Assembly (NCBI GenBank): GCA_000444245.1
Contig: KE605424.1
Location: 1-21,176, forward strand
Length of the DNA stretch: 21,176 bases
Direction: 5' to 3'
DNA from: Botryllus schlosseri
Lineage: Eukaryota; Chordata; Ascidiacea; Stolidobranchia; Styelidae
Of the stretch, positions 8,681-17,932 are shown piece after piece. Within the stretch, counting starts at the first letter, position 1. The number at the start of each line of letters is the position of its first letter. The translations under genes and the position numbers were made by a program. The notes below the pieces were generated by a model. It was not told where the DNA came from. It was given only the letters and a program-made list of their open reading frames with translations, and ran no database searches.

Positions 8681-11197
8681 CCAAGCAGCGACTGATTGCC
8701 CCATATGAAGCCACCAAAATGATATTTGGATCCCGCGGTTCCAAATTGTTACTGGGCCCAGAATATTCTTTTAGCATCCCAACACCACTGGGTAAAATTC
8801 GGGATCTCTGTGTTCCGGAAATTAACCTCGGATCAGTTTTAATTTACCCAACAAGTTAATATAGAATCGTGATATCCATTGGTAAGGACTTGTACTCCAA
8901 TTACATCGCCGTGAGTAGTATCCTGCGACTGAAACCAGTCGAACTGTGATTATAGTGACTACTAATGCAAAAAGTGACGTGCACCTACATCATTGTGACG
9001 TGTTTGCACACAAGAACCAGAATCTCAGAGGGGTTCGCACCATCATGAGAAGATCGTGTATCGTGCAGGCCTATTGAATATTTGTCGAGTCAGTCTTAAG
9101 GCCCCTGTAATGCCAGTGCCTATAGTGGAATGGCTCATATTCCGATTATATTTCTGCAATTCTAAATTATATGCGACGTATGGTGTTAGGAATTCATCAC
9201 CAATAGCTAGTTCACAGACCGGCATTTCTAGATATCCCACAGTTAGCTGGATCAACATTTCGATATTAAATGAATTTCGTACTTCACCTATCCTCACGAA
9301 TCGAGCATAAGTACATATCTCGTCCGATTTTGTTTTACACTCAGAAGTTCCTGGCTTATATTGGACGCTCGAAAACATACTACTGTTTCACTCTCGTTTG
9401 CGCGTGTGAAAAACTACGAACATTAGAAAATGAATTGCATAGATTTTTCGAAACGAAATGGTTGATACCTTAAGAAATAGAATAAATATGCTACATGCTT
9501 TATGATACAAAATAATTTTCTCGCTGTTCCTAGCTAGTTGCAAAAAGTGCAGCCGCGTTGGTTAGCTGAACGCATATGGCAAAACAGTCTCTATACACAA
9601 TTACACGTGCATTTGAATCAGTTGTAATGAATATCGTCTACTAATGATAAGCTATACCTGCAGAGAAATCGTAGCGGGAGACAGCATTGCAAAAAGGCAT
9701 TGTACTGTGTCGTAGACTCACATCATCCTGTGGCATGAAAAAGTAGCTATATATGCAGCAGGGATATCCCTGATATGCAGGCCACGCTGGATTGTGTAAT
9801 GGGCTCGTCATCTGGAGTTCTATACAACACAATTATTCGATAGCGGAAGTTATGATCAACAATGTGGCACTCTATACCGAATAGTAAAGTAGACGCTTGA
9901 TTATAGTATGCTATTCGTAATAATCGGCAGACAAGGACACATATAAAACTCCCTATAAATATTAAAAAGTCTTAGATTATATATTTTCATCCGACGAAGA
10001 TACACTATATACAATGCGATACGCAAGACACTATATGTGATTTCATTGTGTCTGGTGCGAAGAACGAATGAACGCATACCTGAAACATGGGCATTGGTGA
10101 ACAATGTTATCTCTGCATGTGCGATGTGTGTATGATTATACTGCATTCTATCGTAAACACCACCGAAAAGTGAACATATTATGTCTGATATGGAATCAGC
10201 CCAAACACTGGCAAATAGCATACCTTTTGCTCCCTATCTCGGCTTCAAATCCATCAGTGACATTGACTTCCCTTATTTTCGTTCGAAAACGCAAGTGAAA
10301 CCCGCGAAGAGAATATAAACGAATAAAGTGGCAAGTGCATTCCTCGACATAGCCTGGAAGGAACCAAACAAACAAACAAGTATTGTAAAGCAATGAAATG
10401 ATGTCACGTGGTTGCAAAACGATGCCGAGGTAGGGACATATAGGACACTATGACATGACCCATCTAAAGACACGAGGTTTGAAATTTGAAATATATGACG
10501 CAGCTGTAGGCCGCGACTTACCCCTAAACCGATGATCCAACGACTCTCTTTGATACTTAAACTAACGAAACCGTGTCGACTCATGTGAGAGGCAACCATG
10601 CGTTAAAGGGGTAACAGTATGGTCACTGCCGTGTGATGCATTACGTTACGAAGTCATCGAAAGCAAAAGTGTTTGGTGGTTTTTGAAACAGCCTAGTTGC
10701 ATTTAATAAAGAGTGTATATAAGAAGGTTATACTTTCGCTGTTCGCAAAGTTTCTTCGTAACGCTTTTCAGATGCTAGGCTGGGTAGTAGTTCTGGTCAT
10801 TGCGTTGTGCGATAGGTTACTAATATAGGGTTGGGCAATATCGTGTATTTGAGTGACCCAATTATGTATCATTCATTATGAAATCATGAATATATGGATG
10901 GTGTGTAGGCGCAATTATCTACGACTTCGGAGCGACCACTAAGAAAATAATGCATTCCACACAACTCCCAGATAATCTATTCGAACATACCTAGTTCATT
11001 GCTAGCGATTCTATTTTGCCAATCCTTAATCTGGGATATGGTATTATTTAACCAAATCTAGAACTTGGATGCAGAAGAGTAGCTATACGCATATTGCACA
11101 ATGCACATAAGCGCTTGTTTGTATTTGAGAAATTGAATTCGATCTTTAAACCGCAGGTTTATATTATTTACTACCATAGAGAAATAGGATTGCAAAT
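8681..11197. other. About 2.5 kb upstream of the tetraspanin, no defensible gene
   Basis: Most frames are short shadows. The stretch 9043-9378 is open on both strands at moderate length (111 codons minus, 84 plus) but matches no family I know. (AAAC)-type repeats at about 10364-10379 could be an old SINE tail. A hAT-like phrase TAGGGTTGGGCAATATCG at 10826 has no partner. A TATATAAG at 10716-10723 lies about 475 nt before the tetraspanin ATG and could mark a promoter with a longer 5' UTR, but this is unsupported. Confidence 0.4.
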
Positions 11198-13850
11198 ATG
11201 AAGACCATGTCTCTCAGCTGTTTGAAGTACTTCATGTTCTTATTCAATCTGCTGCTCTTCGTAAGTACATGCCGCGATCTGTAACGCAGTTAATATACAA
11301 TAATTATATTAAGTGAAACCAGTGGTGTTCAGCGACAAAGTGCGTCGTTGTATGATGCGTGCTGCTGTGCTTTACAATTGGTTGCTGGTGCGCGTACACT
11401 ACATCTGTGTCGAAAACATAATTTCGAAGCATCGGTTCATATGATATACTTTGATGTACACTTATATCCTAAGATATGCGGAGCAGCGTTGTTAGGAATC
11501 GGGATCTGGGCTGCCCTGGACGGGCAATCCTTCCGTGAAATCCTCGTCGAGAATCCGATCATATTCAACGGAGTCTACTTGATCATCGCTGTCGGCGCCA
11601 TTCTCTTTCTGCTCGGGTTTCTGGGATGCTGTGGTGCCGCGAAAGAAAATAAATGTCTTCTCGGCATGGTGAGATATTTCCTCATCAAACGTTCTTGGGC
11701 TGTTGGAAAGTATATCTTATTTTGAATTAGACCTCCGATCTCAAAGTAATATGCATTTTACATGCGATTTGGGAATTATACGTGCAGTCGGTGTAACGCG
11801 CACTCTGCGGGCAAGAAAATTCCAATGCGGTATATTTGGCACCATTTACCAAAAGTTGAACGAATCAATTTAAATATTGTGATATCGAGATTTGAAATCC
11901 ACACATTGAATTTCTGCGCACCATTGCTTCTAAACTATTTGATATAACTCACCGTTTATATATAGGTATTTTATATTCCTAAACGACTGAGATTTATTCA
12001 ACACATCTGACACAAAATTGAAATTTGTCAAGTTCTTCTTCTTCGTGTTCGTAATATTCATCGTGGAAATCGCCGGAGCCATCTTGGTGTTCGTGTACCT
12101 GCCTCAGATAAACAATGAAGCCAAAAAGTCTATCAACCAGTACGAGACGAATTCGACTACCGGAAAGCTCATCACGCACGGTTGGAATACAGTGCAAATC
12201 ACGGTAGGTTTATCATTGTGTGCCCTGATATCGAATCACCGATCTTTCTAAAGCGAGGGTAGGGATGTATAACGCCATTATGCTTCTTGGCAGTTCATGT
12301 AATAAAGAGTTTGCCTAGGGGCCGGGGATAATGGCTATGCTGGTTAATTGAAAATGACTCGAATTGACTCAAGTCAAAACTATAAAAGTGGGATTGACTT
12401 GTTACTCGGAGCTGTGTGCCTTGGTTACAGCCCTGGCTTATACAATACAGAAATCCCGTATTGATGGTCACTACTGCTAACGTCAATAACGTTGTGCACC
12501 AACATGGTTAGGCGAAACTTTACGTTGTTCCAAAAATCACACGGGAGTATGTATGGGGTTATGGTGCGTAGCAGCTACGGCTCAGTGCACCAGACCAAAG
12601 TGTTGTAGGCATGTGTACTAGATTCTACTGCTTCATTATAGTTGCCTCTCGGTGAGGAAAACATAGTCAATCACAGGAAAAATTGTGTAAGGGTTGCCGA
12701 GAAGTGACACATTGTCTGTGGGCACATGGTTTCGTAGTGCTATGTCCTTAAAATAGTTACGCTGTGAGCTATATCAAGAACATTGTAGGAAGAAATACTC
12801 AACCGTCTCTATAACGCCACACGGGAGTATGCAGTAAACTGTGTGTGTGTGTGTGTGTGTGACCTAACGAGTCTGCGTTTGCATGAATAAACTCGGTTCA
12901 TTTCGACTCAGGTCGGCTGTTGTGGATACAATAATTACACCGACTGGAATAGCAGAGCATTACCGGACTCTTGCTGCAAGAGGGACAGGCTATCGGCCGA
13001 CGGTGATATAATCAACCCAGTGATGTGCAGAGACAAAGTCGAACAATACATTTACACGGAAGGATGCAAAGCAAAACTTGAAAGTTATATGTGGGCTATC
13101 GGCGGAGCGGCTCTCGGGTTCCTGTTACTCGAAGTAAGTTGGCAACCGACATGCGGCTTGAGTTAATTATCATTATATCCAGCAAGGTGATTCGCCTCAA
13201 TTGCTGTCATAGCATTGTCCGTAGGGCTGGGCATAACGATCACAACGATTGCAGTGTCGAAACTAGAGTTGAGTATCAATTGTAAGATGCGAGTCTAGTA
13301 GTGAGATTGGTTTTGTCCGAGTCACAAAAATATACGTCAAGAGTCATATTATATATTAACGAAAAATATAGTTTCAATGCTTCGTTTCCGCCGTTGGACT
13401 CTCGAGATCTCGGTTAGCCGTATCTCAGAATAGCAGCGAAAATCATATTGACTACGAGACTATACGGTTATGCATGGTACGACATGTCTGTCAAGTACAT
13501 ATCGACTCCGCACTTGTCACAAAGCTTCGCGAAATAGTCGTGACTAAAATATAGTAAATTGCTTTGGATAGCGTGTAACTGGCGAACTTTTTCTTATCAA
13601 AGGAAAAAGATACATATTTGAACTTTTCAATTGGTTATTATTAAATGGCACTCAAATACTCATTTTAACTATAAGGTACTCGATTTCGACTATCCTTAAT
13701 TATCTGTTCTTCCCTCTACTGACCGAGTGTGTGTGTGTGTAGTATGTGACTTTTGATAAACCCATGTACTTTGTTTATGGTTTACAGATATTGACGATGA
13801 TCGTGACCTGTTGCCTGTATAAAAACATTTCGGGTAATCATTTCGGATGA
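11198..13850 (+). CDS. Tetraspanin, complete, five exons, 237 residues
   Basis: Exons: 11198-11260, 11474-11668, 12033-12203, 12912-13133, 13788-13850. Lengths are 63, 195, 171, 222 and 63 nt, so every intron is phase 0. All four donors are GT: GTAAGT, GTGAGA, GTAGGT, GTAAGT. TM1 is about residues 11-33, TM2 about 54-75 (ending FLGCCG), TM3 about 87-108, and TM4 about 204-228 with E217 inside. The large extracellular loop (109-203) has the family signature CCG (146-148), PDSCC (161-165), C182 and C195: six cysteines, three expected disulfides. N-glycosylation sites are at N126 (NST) and N151 (NYT). Cysteines beside TM4 (TCC) and TM2 are likely palmitoylated. Tetraspanins organise integrins and other receptors into membrane microdomains at the plasma membrane or endosomes. 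The start gives the usual short cytoplasmic MKTMSLSCLKYF. Length is typical (200-300). I cannot assign an orthologue (CD9, CD63 or CD151 type). Introns 1 and 2 end in AAG. Confidence 0.95.
12538..12831. repeat. 14-bp direct repeats flanking a 266-bp segment in tetraspanin intron 3
   Basis: CACACGGGAGTATG occurs at 12538-12551 and again, exactly, at 12818-12831. The enclosed 266 bp begins TATGGGGTTATGG and ends TCTATAACGC. The repeat length matches a retroposon TSD such as the 14-bp TSD of the SINE at 5515. However, the segment has no recognisable A or B box and no A-rich tail, so its identity is unknown. Confidence 0.5.
12841..12861. repeat. (GT)n microsatellite
   Basis: About ten GT units in tetraspanin intron 3, 51 nt before exon 4. 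A second, shorter GT run lies at 13727-13740 in intron 4, about 48 nt before exon 5. Confidence 0.95.
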
Positions 13851-14061
13851 TCAGGACGGCGCCATCCATTTCCAGACACATATGAGGATCTACCCGGAAA
13901 TGACGTATAGTCACAACCGAAATACGTTGATTGAATGACACTTGAAAGTTTTACATGCATTCAAGATATATAAAACGCTATAGGAGAAGTGTGGGTGCTT
14001 GTTATCGTGGACTCTGAGAACGATCCGTCGTACAGAGTTTATTATCCTTAATATAAATATA

Positions 14062-15188
14062 ATATAATATAGGGGTGGGCAACTTTTGAGCTCGAGGGCT
14101 GCATTCAACATCTGAATCCATTCGCGGGCTGCACTATATAAAATGGAGATTATAAACCACAACGCAATATTGGTATTTGATTATAGTGAGGACATGGAGA
14201 TAATATATATGCCTATTTAAAACCAACCAAACATAGCTTTGATGATATCCTACACGCGTCAGAAACAGTGACGAGATTTCATATAGGCAGGTCAACCTCA
14301 ATAACCAATTTGTCAAAACTGTAGAGATGAAAGTCGGTTGTCCTGATTCTTAGAACAGGATCTGTTCGATCTGTTAATAGATTTAGGGCCTACTAATTCC
14401 GCTTTTGGTTCAGTTCCAGGAAACACAATGCTGACAGCATCATAACCATGTTAGCTTCAAACACCCTTCTACTATGTGTAGATAAAATATAAATACCATA
14501 ATTCTACGCATACAGAGAGAACGAATCTACCTAAGACACGGATGAATCGTTTTTATAAGCACATCACTGAAATAATTAAAATTGGAGTGGCCAATCTGGA
14601 ATCACTCTCGTGATACGAATTATGTCAATCTCGATTTGGATTTCTGTGATGTTTAGCAGTTAAAACCTTTCAAACTTCATGGGCCTTGAGATCGGGCTGT
14701 TGTGCAGAAATTAAACATAAAAAATAATATAGGAAGTATTTGCCTTAGAACAGTGGTACTCAAACTGATTTTTTAAGACACGCCCACCTTATGATGGTGA
14801 AAGATTCCCCCTTATCGTCATATCACAAAACGCAGCCAGGGTTCTAGCAAACCTAACGGATAGTTTGATGGCATGGAAGGTTACGACTGTAAATGAGGAA
14901 TTCTTTAAAATGAAATGCAGAATAAATACAGAGCAATAGTTATGAATTGGATGTGAATCGCGTGAAGTGCGAAAAAAGTTTTCAGTTGAGCTCAGCTTCG
15001 CGCTCCCTAGTTTGAGAACCACTGCCTTAGAATTATCATGGTGAAATATTCTAAGAAAAAGTCTAATCACGTCCCTGTATTAATTCGATTCTTAGTACGC
15101 ATTTTATCAATATTTTCAAGAAGTTTCTTTAGACTCTCGCGGGCCGCACAGAACGGTGGGCCGTAGTTTGCCCACCCCTGATATAATA
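14062..15188. mobile_element. Composite hAT element, copy 1 (14070-15180)
   Basis: Left end (T)AGGGGTGGGCAACTTTTGAG at 14070; right end TAGTTTGCCCACCCCTG ending at 15180, a good inverted repeat. Flanks are ATATAATA (14062-14069) and ATATAATA (15181-15188), an exact 8-bp duplication, though in a locally repetitive AT run. It is 1,111 bp, has no transposase, and aligns with 17941-19119 over nearly its whole length. GCGGGC(C/T)GC blocks occur near both ends. It begins about 210 bp after the tetraspanin stop and could lie in that gene's 3' UTR or just beyond it. A second element is nested at 14751-15024. Confidence 0.88.
14743..15032. mobile_element. Nested hAT-type MITE inside copy 1 (14751-15024)
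   Basis: Left end CAGTGGTACTCAAACTG at 14751; right end AGTTTGAGAACCACTG ending at 15024. It is flanked by CCTTAGAA on both sides (14743-14750 and 15025-15032), an exact 8-bp duplication. It is 274 bp. The same element sits at the same point of the host element in copy 2. Confidence 0.85.
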
Positions 15189-15395
15189 TAATATCGTTGG
15201 GTTATATTTTTCATCTGAACAAGTCACACACAATGTACAATGCGATAAGACACAATGCGATGTAATGAACAGATAGCAGGATGTCGAACGATACGCATCA
15301 GTAGCGATCCTTTACTCTAACATCCATCTCGGCCTATAGAGGGCACAGTTCTTTTCGATGTTGCTCTTTTTGAAGCCGCGGCCCTTACTAGTTCT
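15189..15395. other. No recognisable feature
   Basis: Spacer between composite copy 1 and the SINE. GTACAAT at 15235 repeats next to the SINE head (15567), but the interval lacks the expected SINE tail, so I do not call it a TSD. Confidence 0.4.
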
Positions 15396-15570
15396 TTCGA
15401 TTCCTTGTGAGTGGTTTCTTTCGTCGGGTCTTTTTCTGGGCTTTTTTGTCGCCGCAAGAACGGCAACGGCGGGGGAAGAGGAGCCCAGATAAACCTCCGA
15501 CGGGAATCGAATCGGATCCGTCAGATTCGTGGTCGCTTATCGTTACCACTACGCTATATCTCCCCCGTAC
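15396..15570 (-). mobile_element. tRNA-derived SINE with a different head, 3' end unresolved
   Basis: On the minus strand a tRNA-like head carries A box TAGCGTAGTGGT (15556-15545) and B box GATTCGATTCCC (15513-15502). The same 24-bp central domain as in the 5515 SINE follows (15501-15478, identical), then a hairpin-forming stretch and AAAAGCCCAGA. The head differs from that of the 5515 copy, and so does the 3' half. This is therefore a separate SINE family sharing only the middle. No TSD or tail was found; the left limit is approximate. Confidence 0.75.
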
Positions 15571-15823
15571 AATATCTGCTATGCGCAACACTATGGAAAT
15601 GATTATGAATATATTCATATCCACCCATCAATATATTCGATCCATTGCAATATTATGTGATAAAAATCTGAAAACGAAGTGTCCCCACTCTCCAGCAATA
15701 GTTTTGAAACTGATTTCAAAAGATGTCGAAATACCGATTTACTCAAATTAGTCCTCCCACACGATCTTTAAACTAATCAAAAATGTAAACTATTATAGCA
15801 TGAAAACATCGCATTGTCGAGAG

Positions 15824-16004
15824 CAGAGGTGGTCAGTAACAAAGTACTTCTACTTGTTGAAGTACTTGAAGTAGATTTTTCCCACTCGCACTACTTATTA
15901 AGTAGTTATGATTCTAGACTACTTCTACTTCTACCTGACAGTTTTCAGGTTTTTAGGCATAAATAGGCGTAGAATATCTACTTACCTACTTGCGAACCTC
16001 CACT
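15824..16004. mobile_element. hAT-like end with CTACTT repeats
   Basis: CAGAGGTGGTCAGTAACAAA at 15824, followed by clustered CTACTT/AAGTAG words, is the typical terminus of a widespread group of hAT MITEs. TACTTGCGAACCTCCACTC at about 15986-16004 may be a decayed opposite end. No matching 8-bp flanks were found, so the right boundary is uncertain. Confidence 0.45.
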
Positions 16005-16144
16005 CCTATTTCGAAGGTTTATTGCAGTATACACTATACAGTGCTGTGCTAGCTCGGTCACAGGCCCTCCAAACACTCCATGTAAATCCTACAGTCCTAA
16101 GCATGCCTTATTCACTTTTGCTCTGCAAGAGCATGGAAAAAGCT

Positions 16145-17055
16145 TAACCCATAATTCGCGTCGGAGCCTTCGGGGCTTCGTCACCCTTTCGGGCAATTCA
16201 TCGTCTGTAACGCGGCCTTCGAGCAATGCGGTAAGTCGACTTGCTCCACATGATCCATTCGTGGAAACCTCACTCGCATACGATAGCTGCGATTTTCCGG
16301 TGGTCGGCGATTGTCATGTCCACAGATTTGATCAGTTCTTCTGCGCTTCTCACGTCCAAGGATCCTCTCCAGTCCAGCACAATANCGGCGACACGTATCG
16401 TGATTTTACCCATTCCACGATATGTGGAGTCTGGTATTTGTCCACTTTGCCTTTCCGCTCTTTATCCAGGTCGGCGTTGTCAGACACAATGGTGACATCC
16501 TTTATCGTTGCCACTTTCGCATTCCGGTCCACAACTATTAGATCAGGTCTCCTCCATGTCTCTGATGTTTCGATTGTGGACTCGATCCAGACCTCGCGGC
16601 CTTTGCGTTCAGCTGTGCTTTTTACATAACCGACAACCCGATTGTGCCTTTTAATGCGAGTGCCATAGGTCCGTGNACATACTTGTNNAATATGCCCAAG
16701 AGAAGCTATTTTCCCCACAACATTNGCACCNGGGGTTCGTGTTCGGCCTCCCACTTGATTTGCGTGATGGGGTAGGCATCAGATTATACCTCTGATTTTA
16801 ATTGCGCTGATACAGTTTCGNCCATNCAGAATCGAGGTCNTACCAATCCATTCCGATGCTGTTCCGACGTTGTCGGCGTTTGTTAATNCGCGACCATCCA
16901 CCATTGAGAGAAGTTCAGATCNGTTTTTCTNGNCCAGTGTTCTTGTCGTTTCGTCTGTNGGCTTCATTGAGCGTCACTNCTTGAGTAGNGACGGTGACTA
17001 CTTTGACNACCTCTGGTCGAGAGTGGTCANGACCACTTGTAAAGCATCAGCATAG
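16145..17055 (-). mobile_element. 5'-truncated LINE, restriction-like-endonuclease class (R2/NeSL-like)
   Basis: Only the C-terminal part of the polyprotein remains. Reading the minus strand: a stretch with ELLSMVDGR and AIKIRG (16967-16779); then PTPSRKSSGRPNTNP and a CxCC cluster; then, in the next frame, SLGHIxQVCxRTYGTRIKRH (about 16700-16640), the CCHC knuckle and RHN motif found before the endonuclease in R2-type elements. Next come ETWRRPDLIVV and IKDVTIVSD with KVDKY (about 16575-16420), the PD...D...K pattern of the restriction-like endonuclease. A stop follows at 16350, and a further stretch in another frame ends IADHRKIAAIVCE (about 16270). At least three frame changes are needed, some at N bases, so sequence error and decay cannot be separated. 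The 3' UTR (16150-16260) contains two small hairpins. The upstream reverse-transcriptase core is missing. The clade assignment is by motif memory only. Confidence 0.8.
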
Positions 17056-17932
17056 AGTTCCCAGAAAAGTAGAAATCCTCTGAAAGGGATTCAAAGTCGA
17101 AAGGTTATCGCTATGGCTAATGACAATCCTCTCAGAGTGATATGAAGTGTTGTTGTGAACAACCTATTACATGGACGTCAGTAGGATTTGAGTCTATAGT
17201 AGTTTGAATGGGTTGGAAGGTCGTAGAAAGAATCCTTATTAAATAGCCTATGTCGAAGAGGAATAGTTGTGACCCTCGTTGAAAGATGTCCAAACGGCGA
17301 GACAATAGAAGTCATTGGTTATATAATACGGGTCACACANCCAGTGAGCGCTTGCTTTATTTTTCAGCCCTGATTTTTCATAAAAGCCGCATTGTTTNAG
17401 CCGGTTCTGTTACAAAAAGCCATTGACATGGAAACCGATTCTATAGAGCCTGCGCGAACCGGCTGAATCCGACATCTGGTCACAGCTAACCTCTTTACAA
17501 GATTGACCGAGCCAAATGACCTATAAATTTATCAAGTCAAAATGACCTACCCACAAATTCCCCATTCGCTGACTATTACCCATGAAGATTGTCAGCTCGA
17601 AAATCGGGTTTCAATATATTCATGCAATGAATATATTACGAAAATTTACACAAGTAACATGTACGTTTTCAGTCAACGGAAAAGTCTACCCAGATGACCC
17701 CCACGAAAAGAGATAATCCGGAGATGAATATAGTCTTCGTGTCACACTGGCATAACTTCACGGGTATATAACNCCACGGTACATACGTATACGTAACAAG
17801 CAACGAAATAGCAATAAANATTCAAAATTAGAAGCAGAAGGCGGGCGACGCCATTCCCCTGTTATGTTCATCGAATAATGAGATATTTACAAAGTCGCTG
17901 TGTGGTTGGATGGGATATTTCCAGTTATATCC
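17056..17932. other. No recognisable gene
   Basis: Spacer between the LINE fragment and composite hAT copy 2, with four isolated N bases. AGCCGGTTC (17399-17407) and GAACCGGCT (17456-17464) form a 9-bp inverted repeat across 48 bp. Nothing else is seen. Confidence 0.4.

Noticed and set aside
9549-9590. tRNA-like phrase GCGTTGGTTAGCTGAACGC
   Set aside because: It resembles a tRNA D arm, but no proper A box fit, no B box at the right distance and no acceptor stem.
10716-10723. TATATAAG as tetraspanin promoter
   Set aside because: It is about 475 nt before the ATG in AT-rich DNA, with no further support for a 5' UTR or exon.
10826-10850. hAT-like start TAGGGTTGGGCAATATCG
   Set aside because: No partner end or TSD was found before the tetraspanin gene.
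13222-13260. hAT-like start TAGGGCTGGGCATAAC in tetraspanin intron 4
   Set aside because: No inverted partner and no matching 8-bp flanks within the intron; at best a lone relic.
15235-15567. GTACAAT repeats as TSD of the 15400 SINE
   Set aside because: Only 7 bp in AT-rich DNA, and the required tail next to the left copy is missing.
15407-15751. 114-codon plus-strand frame
   Set aside because: Its first half is the antisense of the SINE tRNA head and central domain, and the rest shows no motif.
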